Shown here: positions 13,594 through 23,560 of the stretch, in pieces
Layout: each line of letters begins with the position of its first letter
Numbering within the stretch: the stretch's first letter is position 1
IMG/VR virus record: IMGVR_UViG_3300009164_000056
Location: 1 to 64,000 of that record
DNA length: 64,000 nt
Reading direction: 5' to 3' (one strand)
DNA from: a virus
The notes under the pieces: generated by a model
Told to the model about the DNA's origin: nothing
Seen by the model: only the letters and a program-made list of their open reading frames with translations
Databases searched by the model: none
Made by a program: the position numbers and the translations under genes

Positions 13594-16341
13594 ATGAAAG
13601 TACTTAATGCAATGCAGTTAAAGGCCGGTGCAAAAAAAACAGAAGGACCTACCTTTTCTAGTTTGACGCAACCTATTCAGTTTTTACCTTACAGTGAAAA
13701 GACAGATGATTGGGCAGCGTGGAACTTAGATTGGTTAGAACTACAAGGTATTCAGTTTTTAAAACTAAATGCTAGAAGGCTTTTAAAAAATTATAAATTA
13801 GCTAAAGGAATTATAGATAAGACAGACTATATAGTTGAACCTGATAATGACTATAAAGATTTAATGGATGTTTTAACTAAAGAAAATGATTCAGCTTTAG
13901 AACTTAAATTTTATCCCATCATCCCAAATGTAATTAATGTATTAAGTGGAGAGTTTTCCAAAAGATACAATAAAGTACAATTCAGAGCAGTTGATGATAG
14001 ATCCTATAATGAAATGCTTGAGCAAAAAAGAATGCAAGTTGAAGAATCTTTACTTGCAGATGCTGAAAAAAAGTTAGTAGAAAAGATGATTCAAATGGGT
14101 ATGGACCCAGCATCTGATGAAGCTAAACAACAACTTGCTCCTGAAAATATTAAAACATTACCTGAAATTGAAGACTACTTTAGTAAGTCATATAGAAGTT
14201 CTGTAGAAGAATGGGCAACTCATCAATTAAATGTTGATGAAGAAAGATTCAAAATGCAGGAACTTGAGGAAAGAGGTTTTAGAGATTCACTTATTGCTGA
14301 TAGAGAGTTCTGGCATTTCCGTATGTTAGAAGATGATTATGATATTGAATTATGGAATCCTGTTTTGACATTCTATCAAAAGTCTCCAGATCAAAGATAT
14401 ATTTCTGACTCAGCCTATGTTGGTAAAATTGATTTGATGACAGTATCTGATGTTGTAGATAAATATGGATATTTGATGAGCCAAGAACAATTGGAATCAT
14501 TACAAAGAATTTATCCAGCAAGATCTGCTCAGTATCAAGTTAATGGATATCAAAATGATGGTTCTTATTATGATGCTACAAGATCACATGCTTGGAATAC
14601 TAATTCACCAGGTTTAGCATATAGACAATATACAAGTAATTACATGGCAGATCCTGCTAGAGGTGGTGATATACTGAATCAAATTTTAGGTGAAAGTGAA
14701 GATCTAAGTTATTTTGGTGATGGTAATTTAATGAGAGTGTCTACAATTTATTGGAAGACTCAAAGAAAAATTGGGCATCTTACTAAGATAGAATATGATG
14801 GTGAAGTAACTCAAGAGATAGTTGATGAAACATTTAAAGTAACAGAGAAAGCTGTTTATGATACATCAATATTTAAAAATAAAACAAAAGATACCTTACT
14901 ACAAGGAGAACATCTTGATTGGATCTGGATTAATGAAATCTGGGGTGGTGTAAAAGTAGGACCAAATGTACCTGCAATGTGGAAAAGTTCTACAAGTAGT
15001 GAAATAAATCCAATATACTTGGGTATTAATAGAACTAAACCAGGTAGATTACCATTCCAATTTAAAGGAAACAATTCTTTATATGGTTGTAAATTACCTG
15101 TAGAAGGTAGAGTATTCTCTGATAGAAATACAAGATCTACTTCTTTAGTAGATTTAATGAAAGCATATCAAGTTGGATACAACATGGTTAATAATCAAAT
15201 TGCTGATATCTTGATTGATGAATTAGGTACAGTAATTATGTTTGACCAGAATGCATTACCACGTCATTCTATGGGAGAAGATTGGGGTAAAAATAATTAT
15301 GCTAAAGCATATGTAGCAATGAAGGATTTCCAAATGCTTCCTCTTGATACTTCAATTACCAATACAGAAAATGCTGTAAACTTCCAACACTATCAGACTC
15401 TAAACATGGAGCAAACTAGTAGATTGATGAGCAGAATACAATTAGCCAATTATTTTAAACAACAATGTTTTGATGCTATTGGAATTAATCCTCAGAGATT
15501 AGGTGGTGCTGTATCAGCTGAAACAGCTACAGGAGTTGTTAATGCAATGCAACAGTCATATGCTCAAACAGAAATTTACTTTGTACAGCACTCTGATCAG
15601 CTTATGCCAAGAGTACATCAAATGAGAACAGACTTAGCTCAGTTCTACTATAGTACTAATCCAAGTGTAAGGTTAAGTTATATATCTACTGAAGCAGAAA
15701 AGGTAAACTTTACAATCAATGGTACAGATCTTTTACTAAGAGACTTCAATGTATTTGCTACAACTAAAACAAATCATAGAGCTATTCTTGAACAGTTAAA
15801 ACAAATGGCATTAACTAACAACACAACAGGTGCTAGTATATATGAACTTGGAAACATTGTTAAAGCAGACTCTATTGGTGAGGTAACAGATATCTTAAAA
15901 GATTCTGAAGCAAGAATAACAGCTCAGAGACAAGAGGAAATGCAACAACAACGTCAAATGCAAGAACAACAGTTACAAGCACAGGCGCAAGAAGCACAAA
16001 TGAAAGCTCAAATGCTACAACAAGAAGCTGATAAAGACAGACAGAATGATATTACTATTGCTGAAATTAGAGCTGCAGGATATGGAGCTGGTGTTGATGT
16101 AAATGAAAATAAAGTAAATGACTATCAAGATGCATTAAAAGATATTCAACAAACAACTCAATATAGAGAGCAAATGAATATGAAACGTGAGGAGATGGTA
16201 AGCAAGTCATCTACAGAAGCACAGAAACTTCAAGTTGAAAGAGAAAGAATTGCAGCACAAACACAGATATCAAATAATCAATTAAATATAGCCATACAGA
16301 ATAAAAACAAGTATGATGTTAAAAAACCAAAAGATAAATAA
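13594..16341 (+). CDS. Portal protein
   Basis: At 915 residues this is a long portal of the crAss-like type, following TerL directly by 21 bp. The N-terminal third is helical (clip and stem region), a central region includes RSTSLVDLMKAYQVGYNMVNNQIADIL, the long helix typical of portals, and an aromatic stretch. From about residue 770 to 905 it becomes a Gln-rich coiled coil (QQQRQMQEQQLQAQAQE), then NDITIAEIRA and another helix; this barrel-like extension projects into the head. It makes the twelve-part DNA entry ring. Confidence 0.88.
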   Translation: MKVLNAMQLKAGAKKTEGPTFSSLTQPIQFLPYSEKTDDWAAWNLDWLELQGIQFLKLNARRLLKNYKLAKGIIDKTDYIVEPDNDYKDLMDVLTKENDSALELKFYPIIPNVINVLSGEFSKRYNKVQFRAVDDRSYNEMLEQKRMQVEESLLADAEKKLVEKMIQMGMDPASDEAKQQLAPENIKTLPEIEDYFSKSYRSSVEEWATHQLNVDEERFKMQELEERGFRDSLIADREFWHFRMLEDDYDIELWNPVLTFYQKSPDQRYISDSAYVGKIDLMTVSDVVDKYGYLMSQEQLESLQRIYPARSAQYQVNGYQNDGSYYDATRSHAWNTNSPGLAYRQYTSNYMADPARGGDILNQILGESEDLSYFGDGNLMRVSTIYWKTQRKIGHLTKIEYDGEVTQEIVDETFKVTEKAVYDTSIFKNKTKDTLLQGEHLDWIWINEIWGGVKVGPNVPAMWKSSTSSEINPIYLGINRTKPGRLPFQFKGNNSLYGCKLPVEGRVFSDRNTRSTSLVDLMKAYQVGYNMVNNQIADILIDELGTVIMFDQNALPRHSMGEDWGKNNYAKAYVAMKDFQMLPLDTSITNTENAVNFQHYQTLNMEQTSRLMSRIQLANYFKQQCFDAIGINPQRLGGAVSAETATGVVNAMQQSYAQTEIYFVQHSDQLMPRVHQMRTDLAQFYYSTNPSVRLSYISTEAEKVNFTINGTDLLLRDFNVFATTKTNHRAILEQLKQMALTNNTTGASIYELGNIVKADSIGEVTDILKDSEARITAQRQEEMQQQRQMQEQQLQAQAQEAQMKAQMLQQEADKDRQNDITIAEIRAAGYGAGVDVNENKVNDYQDALKDIQQTTQYREQMNMKREEMVSKSSTEAQKLQVERERIAAQTQISNNQLNIAIQNKNKYDVKKPKDK

Positions 16342-16470
16342 TTTACGTTAGCTATATACTGCAAAAAACTTTGCAATATTATCAAATATAATAAGTTTAG
16401 GATAGTGCAAACTAAAATAAGAATTGTTATATTATATATATAAAGTATTAATTATTAAACCAACAATAAG
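16342..16470 (+). promoter_or_regulatory. Leader of the scaffold/capsid unit
   Basis: A 129-bp gap with a small hairpin (TGCAAA-AAAC-TTTGCA, 16360-16375) and AT-rich sequence (TTGTTATATTATATATATAAAG) before the scaffold gene. Likely promoter region for scaffold and capsid, though no exact TAnnTTTG box is present. Confidence 0.35.
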
Positions 16471-17772
16471 ATGAGTACCAAAAACAACACAATGAGTAGT
16501 AACGTAGAGACTTTAGATATTGACTTAGATACAATATTCAATGCAGCACCTAGCGGTGATGACATGACTTTGCCATCTGGAAAAGATTCTAAAGCTACAA
16601 ACAACATTTTTTCAGGACTAAATAAGAAAGCAGATTTTTCATTTGCTGATCCAGATGCAGATGATGCAGATGATTTAACTGATAAAGGTAAAACTCCAAC
16701 ATCAGGTGCAGATCTTCTTGCAGATGATGATGATGACATTACACCTAAAGCAACTAAAGAAGATGGCAAAAGCATCCTTGATAGTTTAGGTGATGAGGAA
16801 GATGATGAAGAAAAGAAAGAGACTAGAGGTAGAAAACCTATTTCTGGAATCTCAGATGTCTTCTCAAAAATGATTAAAGAAGATAAATTAGTACCATTTG
16901 ATGATGAAAAGTCTTTTGATGAATATACAGCAAAAGATTGGGAAGAATTGATTGAAGCTAATTTGGAAGAAAAAGCTAATCAAGTAAGACGTGAAACACC
17001 TAAACAGTTTTTTGCTAGCTTACCAGAAGAGTTACAAATTGCAGCAAGATATGTGGCAGATGGTGGTACCGACTTAAAAGGTTTGTTTTCCACTTTAGGT
17101 CAAGTAGAAGAAACTAAGGATTTAGATATTAAATCTGAAAGAGATCAAGAGACTATTATTAAAGAGTATTTAAATGCTACTGGTTATGGTACTTCTGATG
17201 AGATTGCTGAGGAAATTGAAATTTGGAAAGATTTAGGAAAGCTTGAACAACAAGCTGCTAAGTTTAAACCAAAGTTGGATAAGATGGCAGAACAAATTGT
17301 TATCAAAAAAGTGCAAGAGCAACAACTAAAACAAAAACAACAAGAGCAAGCATCAAAAGCTTATATGCAAAATGTATATGATACTTTGAAAGATGGTAAC
17401 CTTGGAGATATTAAAGTTGATAGAAAAACTCAAGCAATGTTATACAATGGTTTAGTTCAACCTAGTTATCCTTCAGTAAGTGGAAGAAATACTAATCTAT
17501 TAGGACACCTATTAGAAAAGTATCAATTTGTAGAACCAAATTATAAATTAATATCAGAAGCATTATGGTTATTGCAAGATCCGGAAGGATATAAAGCAAA
17601 GATCATGGATAAGGGAGCTCAACAAAGTATTGAGCAAACAGTAAGAAAACTAAAAACAGAACAGGGTAACCATAGTTCAAGTTCTCTTGGGATTCAAGAT
17701 AAAGATGAAGAAACAAGAAGACAACCAACTAAAAAATTACCTAGAACCAACAACATTTTCAAACGGATTTAA
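16471..17772 (+). CDS. Scaffold-like protein
   Basis: A 433-residue acidic, helical protein between portal and major capsid genes, the usual place of the scaffold. Residues ~30-125 are low-complexity and very acidic (DADDADD, DDDDDI, GDEEDDEEKKE), followed by a structured helical part (SGISDVFSKM to about 215), a long coiled coil (about 225-305, many Gln), and a basic C-terminus (TKKLPRTNNIFKRI). A basic helical C-terminus is typical of scaffolds that bind the coat protein. It would guide assembly inside the head and leave before or during packaging. Confidence 0.75.
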   Translation: MSTKNNTMSSNVETLDIDLDTIFNAAPSGDDMTLPSGKDSKATNNIFSGLNKKADFSFADPDADDADDLTDKGKTPTSGADLLADDDDDITPKATKEDGKSILDSLGDEEDDEEKKETRGRKPISGISDVFSKMIKEDKLVPFDDEKSFDEYTAKDWEELIEANLEEKANQVRRETPKQFFASLPEELQIAARYVADGGTDLKGLFSTLGQVEETKDLDIKSERDQETIIKEYLNATGYGTSDEIAEEIEIWKDLGKLEQQAAKFKPKLDKMAEQIVIKKVQEQQLKQKQQEQASKAYMQNVYDTLKDGNLGDIKVDRKTQAMLYNGLVQPSYPSVSGRNTNLLGHLLEKYQFVEPNYKLISEALWLLQDPEGYKAKIMDKGAQQSIEQTVRKLKTEQGNHSSSSLGIQDKDEETRRQPTKKLPRTNNIFKRI

Positions 17773-17817
17773 CAATCAAATATATAAACAATTAATAACT
17801 AAAAACAAGTAAAAATT

Positions 17818-19434
17818 ATGGCAACTCCAGTATTAAATAATGGGATTTTCCTAAGAGACACTAGCTACAAAGCAAGTTCTCATGTTGATTCTTATCACTT
17901 GACTCAGATGCTAGGTTCAGCAGAACCTATGGATATGGGACCAATTGATTTGTGGGCAATGACTCAAAAAGTTGAAATGCCTCTTTATCAAATGGCTTCA
18001 TTTGGTGGAAAGAATACAATCATGGTGGACAATGCTCGTGGTGAGTACAAATGGCAAACTCCTATTGCGCAAGATCTTCCATACATTGTGGCAGACATTG
18101 AACCAGCTAATGCCGCTAAAGGTGTAGATGGAACAACATTCAAAATTAAAATTTCTAAAAGAACATTTGGACATGGTGATATCATCACTTATGACAAATA
18201 CAATGGATTAGAACTTTACATCACAGCTGATGATATCATCCCTGCTGGTGACGGTTTTATCTATACTGTTCAATTAGTAAACAACAACAACGTAGCTAGC
18301 TTAGACAATAAGTATTTAGCTAAAGGTACTAAGTTCTTCAGAAAAGGTTCTGCAAGAGGTGAGTACGGAGAAAGATTCTCTGACATTGAAACAGGTTCTG
18401 GTTTCCGTGAGTTCTACAACTTTGTAGGAGGAGCTGAAGCACACGTACATTATTCTATTTCTAGCCGTGCTGATCTTATGATCAAAGGTGGTTTGAATGC
18501 AGATGGTACTGTACCTGTAACTGAAATCTGGAGAAACTTTGGTGCAAACAATGATCCTGCTGTACCTAGTATTGAAGGATTAATTGCTAACATGGGTAAA
18601 GCTGGTGCAAGAGAAGCATTTGAAAATGGTTCATTGACTAGAACATTTATCACAAACATGGAAGCTGCGCATTTATCTAAAATTGCTTCTGACATTGAAA
18701 CTTACTTAATGTGGGGTAAAGGTGGTAGAATCAAACAAGATGGTCCAGATGATATTAGATTATCTGTGGGATTATGGGCACAGTTGGATAACTCATTCAA
18801 AAGAGTTTACAACAAGTCTTCTTTCACACTTGATATGTTTAAATCTGAATTGTATAACTTCTACCAAGGTAAAGTTGAGTTCAAAGGTCCAGATCCACAA
18901 AGATCACTTGTTGTTCAAACAGGTATTGGTGGTATGCAATTGATCAACAAAGCTATTGCTGATGAAGTATATGGTTCTGGTTTAGTACAAAATGCTAGTG
19001 ATATTGGAGCTGTTAAAGGTTCTGGAATGGATCTAGATTATGGATTTGCTTACACTTCATTTACTATTCCTTTCTTAGCTAACGTTAAGTTTGTATTGAA
19101 CCCTGCGTTTGATAACTTGAATACTAATGATATTGAGAATCCATTAATTGATGGCCGTCCATTAAGTTCTTATAGCTTCATTATCTTTGACGTAACAGAT
19201 GAAGGAAATGATAACATCCATTTATTGAAATTATCTTGGGATAATCAATTGAAATGGTTCTACCAAAATGGAACTATGGATTACATGGGAAGAACTCAAG
19301 GTTTTGCATCTACTGGTAACTTCAACGGATACCGTGTAATGATGTCACAAACTATGCCTGCTATTTGGGTTAAGGATCCAACTAAAGTCTTGAAAATTGT
19401 AATGAGAAACCCAATTACTGGTGGATCATTCTAA
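17818..19434 (+). CDS. Major capsid protein
   Basis: A 538-residue protein following the scaffold, preceded by an A-rich leader and followed by a strong terminator, as expected for the most expressed gene. The middle region (GGLNADGTVPVTEIWRNFG, TFITNMEAAHLSKIASDIETYLMWGKGG) and the C-terminal VMMSQTMPAIWVKDP strand region fit HK97-fold coats of crAss-like phages. Its codons lean to C-ending forms (AAC, TTC, ATC) more than in its neighbours, a mark of high expression. No maturation cleavage site is obvious. Confidence 0.9.
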   Translation: MATPVLNNGIFLRDTSYKASSHVDSYHLTQMLGSAEPMDMGPIDLWAMTQKVEMPLYQMASFGGKNTIMVDNARGEYKWQTPIAQDLPYIVADIEPANAAKGVDGTTFKIKISKRTFGHGDIITYDKYNGLELYITADDIIPAGDGFIYTVQLVNNNNVASLDNKYLAKGTKFFRKGSARGEYGERFSDIETGSGFREFYNFVGGAEAHVHYSISSRADLMIKGGLNADGTVPVTEIWRNFGANNDPAVPSIEGLIANMGKAGAREAFENGSLTRTFITNMEAAHLSKIASDIETYLMWGKGGRIKQDGPDDIRLSVGLWAQLDNSFKRVYNKSSFTLDMFKSELYNFYQGKVEFKGPDPQRSLVVQTGIGGMQLINKAIADEVYGSGLVQNASDIGAVKGSGMDLDYGFAYTSFTIPFLANVKFVLNPAFDNLNTNDIENPLIDGRPLSSYSFIIFDVTDEGNDNIHLLKLSWDNQLKWFYQNGTMDYMGRTQGFASTGNFNGYRVMMSQTMPAIWVKDPTKVLKIVMRNPITGGSF

Positions 19435-19450
19435 TAATCAATAATTAAAA

Positions 19451-19483
19451 CGGGAGGCAGGGTAAAAGCTCCTCCCTTTTTTT
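19451..19483 (+). terminator. Terminator after the major capsid gene
   Basis: GGGAGG (19452-19457) pairs with CCTCCC (19471-19476) and is followed by seven Ts. It lies 17 bp after the capsid stop. Confidence 0.85.
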
Positions 19484-19504
19484 AATTTTTAAAATATAAA
19501 GAAA

Positions 19505-19705
19505 ATGGCACTAGATATAAAAAAAGCAAACAAAACATATGAGTTTTCAAACTTAAATGTTTCTGAGATAGTTGCCTCAAAAGCTGTAGGTAAAGATATA
19601 CTAGATAGAGATTATGCAGATAATGCTGCGGCAAAAGCAGCAGGATTAGGTAATGGAGATTTGTATCACACAGCAGGAGTATTAAAAATTGTTTACGCGG
19701 CTTAA
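19505..19705 (+). CDS. Small capsid-region protein, 66 aa
   Basis: 66 residues ending in AAKAAGLGNGDLYHTAGVLKIVYAA. The GDLYxTxGxLKVVY pattern is common in phage structural proteins and in parts of fibres. It sits between the capsid terminator and a promoter-like box, so it may be a decoration protein or a small fibre-base protein. Function not established. Confidence 0.65.
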   Translation: MALDIKKANKTYEFSNLNVSEIVASKAVGKDILDRDYADNAAAKAAGLGNGDLYHTAGVLKIVYAA

Positions 19706-19715
19706 GTCAAATAAA

Positions 19716-19744
19716 CTAGAGTAAGAATAAAAACCTTACTTTAG
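19716..19744 (+). terminator. 10-bp hairpin after the 66-aa gene
   Basis: CTAGAGTAAG (19716-19725) pairs with CTTACTTTAG (19735-19744), including one G-T pair, around a 9-nt loop. No T-run follows, so it is either a weak terminator or a transcript-end stabiliser. Confidence 0.4.
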
Positions 19745-19778
19745 AAATATTAATAATAATAAATTGTACATAATTATG

Positions 19779-19786
19779 TACTTTTG
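19779..19786 (+). promoter_or_regulatory. TAnnTTTG promoter box (TACTTTTG)
   Basis: An exact match to the -7 consensus, 43 nt before the ATG at 19829. Transcription would begin about where the upstream in-frame TTG and ATG codons (19784, 19790) lie, which argues for the later start. Confidence 0.55.
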
Positions 19787-19828
19787 ACAATGAGAAAACA
19801 ATTATTAAATTTTAAAGAAAACCAAATT

Positions 19829-20845
19829 ATGAATGATTACACAATTGTAGAAAAGTATCAGCAAACAAAAAGTCAAACTATTGCTATACGCCCTTATTTT
19901 AACTCTTCAAAAGAGAACATGGGTTTAGAGCATTACGGATTAGCTTTGCATGATGGAGTATTTCATGAAGAAACATTAGCTTGTTTAGAAATGAATGGGG
20001 TTAAACGTTATGTTACAGGATTAAATGAATTTGCTCCTGATGTAAAAATGTTACCTGCAAAAGAAAAGGAAGCAAAGATCAAAGAGATTAGAAAAGTTGT
20101 TTCTCAATTAGAAGCTGAATTAGCTGCTAATGTTGTTGCTGTTGATGACAAAGATTTTTGGAACAAGCTTACAGTAATGAAGCCTGATAATTCAAAGTTT
20201 TGGGATAAGATTAGTTTAAGATGTGGTAATGATCCTGTATTTTTAGATCCAGATAAAGATCCTTATGACTTAATTAAATTACATGCTATTCATGCGGGAG
20301 GTTTTTCTATTGTAGCAAAATCATTAAGAGAAGCAAGAGAATCAGGTAATCCACCTAAATTCTATCTTGATACAATGGAAGAAACATTAAGTACTAGAAC
20401 AGAACTTAGTAAATTAAAAAACAAAGCATTAGTTGAACTACAAAAAATGTATGACTCAAATGCTGCAAAATTAATGTATGTTGCTAAAATCTGTGATGCT
20501 GATAGTGTACAGTATGTGAAAAATACACCTAATGATATTCTTTATGAAAACATGGATGAGTATATTCATGGTAATGGTGCTGAGTCTTCAAAGAAAAGAG
20601 CAGCTTCACAATTCTTGGAGATATCTTTATTATCAATGGAAGAATTAAAAATAAGAGCTTTGATTAAAGACTCTTTATATTATAGATTTATTACTACTAA
20701 AGCTGGAGGTTGGATTGAACCAATTGATAGTGGAATTAGATTAGGTAAGTCACCATCTGAATGTTTAGAATTTTTGAAAAATCCAGAGAATGAAGAAACA
20801 TTGATGTCATTACTTAATAAAGTAGAGCCGTACTGGAACTCCTAA
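19829..20845 (+). CDS. Conserved post-capsid structural protein, 338 aa
   Basis: I start at ATG 19829 (MNDYTIVEKYQQTK), since a promoter box lies just upstream and the leader AAACCAAATT matches other genes. The protein is acidic and largely helical, with a GLEHYGLALHDGVFHEETLACLEMNG segment and two later helical regions. Genes in this place in crAss-like genomes encode head-completion or virion proteins; I do not recognise a domain. Spacing to the next gene is 10 bp. Confidence 0.7.
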   Translation: MNDYTIVEKYQQTKSQTIAIRPYFNSSKENMGLEHYGLALHDGVFHEETLACLEMNGVKRYVTGLNEFAPDVKMLPAKEKEAKIKEIRKVVSQLEAELAANVVAVDDKDFWNKLTVMKPDNSKFWDKISLRCGNDPVFLDPDKDPYDLIKLHAIHAGGFSIVAKSLREARESGNPPKFYLDTMEETLSTRTELSKLKNKALVELQKMYDSNAAKLMYVAKICDADSVQYVKNTPNDILYENMDEYIHGNGAESSKKRAASQFLEISLLSMEELKIRALIKDSLYYRFITTKAGGWIEPIDSGIRLGKSPSECLEFLKNPENEETLMSLLNKVEPYWNS

Positions 20846-20855
20846 AATATAAAAA

Positions 20856-21563
20856 ATGGATAATAACACACTCTTAATTAAATTAAAGCAGAGATTAAAT
20901 AAACTAGATAGCCAAGACTATGATAACATAGAATGTTGGCAGTTTGTTGAAGCATTTAATAAAGTACAAGTTGACTGGTGCAGAAGAAATTTGCATGGTG
21001 GTAATATGTATAAAGAGGGTGATGAATTATCTAAAAGAAGAATTGATGATTTGCAACCCCTGTTGAGAGAGTTATCTTTAACAGGTGTTGTAACTGATCA
21101 GTACTTTGAAACAAATAACTTTCCAGTGAGTACTTATTTAGAATACAAAAGAGTAAGTACAGATGCTACAAGTGAATGTTGTCCTGTTCCTAGATCAATG
21201 ACTGTATATTTAGCTGAAGAAGCTAATGTTTCTCTATTACTAAGAGATCCATTGAAGGATCCAAACTTTGAATGGGGTGAAACATTTTGTACAATGTTGG
21301 GAAACAAAATTAGAATCTATAGAAAACAAGATTTTAATATTGTAAATCCTGTATTGACTTACTATCAAAAACCAGTGTATATTCAAATACTAGGTTGTGT
21401 TGATCCATATACAGGAGTTGTTAGTACAGCTAACATACCTTGTCAATTTAAAGATGATGTAGTTGAGGTATTATTAGATGACACAGCTTCACTTATTGCA
21501 GGAGATATAGAGAATATTTATCAACAACAAAGGGGCCAAGGTTCTGCTGAAAGAAATAACTAA
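20856..21563 (+). CDS. Head-tail connector candidate, 235 aa
   Basis: The N-terminal ~75 residues are helical (LIKLKQRLNKLDSQDYDNIECWQFVEAFNKVQVDWCRRNL), the rest mixed with a beta-rich C-terminus (NKIRIYRKQDFNIVNPVLTYYQKPVYIQI) and a final helix (VEVLLDDTASLIAGDIENIYQQQ). This helical-beta-helical order with the ending LLDDTASLIAGD resembles adaptor or ring proteins such as those attached to portals of short-tailed phages. Inference from pattern and position. Confidence 0.6.
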   Translation: MDNNTLLIKLKQRLNKLDSQDYDNIECWQFVEAFNKVQVDWCRRNLHGGNMYKEGDELSKRRIDDLQPLLRELSLTGVVTDQYFETNNFPVSTYLEYKRVSTDATSECCPVPRSMTVYLAEEANVSLLLRDPLKDPNFEWGETFCTMLGNKIRIYRKQDFNIVNPVLTYYQKPVYIQILGCVDPYTGVVSTANIPCQFKDDVVEVLLDDTASLIAGDIENIYQQQRGQGSAERNN

Positions 21564-21565
21564 TC

Positions 21566-22012
21566 ATGAGAGCATTAAAAACTAAAAATACTGAAGAAAA
21601 AAGTGAAAAAACTTTAAAAAGACCCAATGCTGAATTAGGTCAAGAAACAGCTCAAGTAGTTACAGCTTTAATGAATGCAGCTACTAGTTTGCATAAATTA
21701 CATTTACAAATTACAGGTGTGGGTTCATATGCACAACATATAGCTTTAAATGAGTTATATGATACAATGCATGGTCACGCAGATACATTAGCTGAAGGAT
21801 TTCAGGGAGCATCTGAAACATTATTAAAATATGAAAATGATGCACCTATAGTATTAAATAGTGTAAAAGAGGCAATTGTATATTTAAGAGAATTGACAGA
21901 AGAGGTGGTAGAATTACAATCAATTATGCCTTACTCAGAAATTGTAAACAACTTGGATCTTGTAAAAGATTCAATTAATTCTGCAAAATATAAATTAATT
22001 TTCTTATCATAA
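21566..22012 (+). CDS. Helical virion protein, 148 aa
   Basis: A helical 148-residue protein with a charged N-terminus, a helix with His-rich segment (ALMNAATSLHKLHLQITGVGSY) and a C-terminal coiled segment (ELTEEVVELQSIMPYSEIVNNLDLVKDS). It is 2 bp from the connector candidate and closes that unit. No family recognised. Confidence 0.6.
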   Translation: MRALKTKNTEEKSEKTLKRPNAELGQETAQVVTALMNAATSLHKLHLQITGVGSYAQHIALNELYDTMHGHADTLAEGFQGASETLLKYENDAPIVLNSVKEAIVYLRELTEEVVELQSIMPYSEIVNNLDLVKDSINSAKYKLIFLS

Positions 22013-22032
22013 TTGGAAATTAAAAAGTTTTG

Positions 22033-22046
22033 CTTATATTGTATAT
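22033..22046 (+). promoter_or_regulatory. Weak promoter-like site before the 487-aa gene
   Basis: TTATATTGTATA lacks the TTTG core but shares the TTGTATAT part of the window's promoter family. It sits 51 nt before an independent, terminator-ended gene, so a promoter must lie near here. Confidence 0.3.
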
Positions 22047-22096
22047 GTACACGTAGTACAAATTTATATATTTATTAACAACAAAAAACAAAAATT

Positions 22097-23560
22097 ATGG
22101 CTTATTTTAATCATGCGTTTTACAAAACGTTTGTTGCTACTTCAACCCAAGCGGCTGCAGGTACTGCAACTTCAGCATTAACTGCTGGACAGCTAGGTTT
22201 AGTTACTGATTCAACATGGCAAACAATTGCTATTTCTGGAGGTACTTTACCTGCTAACTCATTAGCTTATCTTGTACAAGGTAGCTATTACACTAAAGAT
22301 ACTATTGGAAACAATCCAGGTAACGGTGGTTACAAGGAATCTGTTAAATCAAAAGGTATTAATCCTAAATTTATTTCAAGAGTATGGGTTACCAATTGTT
22401 TATTGGCTCAACAATCTACTGCTTCTTTGTCATTAGCATCTAATTGCGCTCCTTGTGGAAAAACTCAATTCATGAGAATGGATGTTAAGGGTTCTCCAAC
22501 ATTGCGTTTCTTAAATCACAATGCTTATTCTATTGGTGATAGTGCAAACATTTGCTGTATTGATGGACAAGAATTTTTGGATCCGGCATTAGTTTCTGCT
22601 ACTATGGCTCAAATGGTTCTTGCTAATCCTTTAATTACTCCATTTGTTGCTGAAGGTGACGTTAATGGTGTATTGACTGCTACATTAGCTGGTGGTTCTG
22701 GATACTCTGTTGCTTCTGGTGTTGCTACTACTGGTGGTTCTGGATCAGGTTTTAAAGTTAATATTTTAACTGTAACAACTGGTGCTATTGCTACTTATAG
22801 CGTTGCTGCACGTGGTGCTGGATATGTAGTAGGTGATGTATTAACAGTTGCTGGTGGAACTGGTGGAACTTTAACAGTTACTGCTCTTACTGCTGGTGGT
22901 GTTGTAGTTACTGCAACTACTGGTGCTGTAAGTGTACAGTCTGTATATACTATTGCTCAAACTTTAGGTACAGCTACTTCTGGAAATTATGTTCCTTCAA
23001 CTGATCCTAATGGTGCAACTAAAGTTAGTGCTACAGTTAATTTTGTAGGAGCTTATGTTGATACTAAGTTTGGTAATTGTTCATTTGATACTAGAGATCA
23101 TTTTAACGCTGAACCTGTAGTTATCATTGCTTCTATTCTTGATGAAACTGGAAATCCATGTAATGATTGTGGTGTTGCTACAAGCACTCCTGGTCAAATG
23201 CAACAAACTCAAGGTGAAAATGTAGTTAGAGATTTAATTTTATCTGAATCATACAGACAGTCTCCTTTTAACCAAGGAAATACTGATAGTGCAAGAATCA
23301 GAGAAATTGAAATGTCTGATGAGCTTTTAGCTGCTGTAGATAGATCTGCTATTTATAAAGCATACTATATTCAACATACTGTTCCAAGATTTAACAACCC
23401 AAGTGGTGTGTTTGATAATGATCAATATGTTTACCAAATATATGTAAAATGCTCTGATACAACTGCTAACACAAATGTATTAGCATTAGTTAACAAAGTA
23501 GTTGCTTTAGCAAATACTGCTGGTAATAACATTGCATTAGAAACTAACTCTTACTGGTAA
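22097..23560 (+). CDS. Major structural protein with inserted Gly-rich domain
   Basis: A 487-residue protein with its own promoter gap and a strong terminator, so probably abundant in the virion. The ends (MAYFNHAFYKTFVATS; DHFNAEPVVIIASILDETG; IREIEMSDELLAAVDRSAIYKAYYIQHTVPRFNNPSG) are complex and conserved-looking. Between about residues 190 and 275 there is a Gly/Thr/Val-rich stretch with the repeats GGSGYSVASGVATTGGSGSGF and GAGYVVGDVLTVAGGTGGT, a type widely found in phage fibres and surface proteins, here apparently inserted. Candidate auxiliary capsid or tail protein exposed at the surface. Paired cysteines (CAPCG, NPCNDCG, CC) suggest metal or disulfide contacts. Confidence 0.7.
   Translation: MAYFNHAFYKTFVATSTQAAAGTATSALTAGQLGLVTDSTWQTIAISGGTLPANSLAYLVQGSYYTKDTIGNNPGNGGYKESVKSKGINPKFISRVWVTNCLLAQQSTASLSLASNCAPCGKTQFMRMDVKGSPTLRFLNHNAYSIGDSANICCIDGQEFLDPALVSATMAQMVLANPLITPFVAEGDVNGVLTATLAGGSGYSVASGVATTGGSGSGFKVNILTVTTGAIATYSVAARGAGYVVGDVLTVAGGTGGTLTVTALTAGGVVVTATTGAVSVQSVYTIAQTLGTATSGNYVPSTDPNGATKVSATVNFVGAYVDTKFGNCSFDTRDHFNAEPVVIIASILDETGNPCNDCGVATSTPGQMQQTQGENVVRDLILSESYRQSPFNQGNTDSARIREIEMSDELLAAVDRSAIYKAYYIQHTVPRFNNPSGVFDNDQYVYQIYVKCSDTTANTNVLALVNKVVALANTAGNNIALETNSYW

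Noticed and set aside
13572-13594. Frameshift or split between TerL and portal
   Set aside because: Both genes are complete with normal starts and stops.
19784-19828. Upstream starts (TTG 19784 or ATG 19790) for the 338-aa protein
   Set aside because: They fall within or right behind the TACTTTTG promoter box; the ATG at 19829 has the usual A-rich leader.
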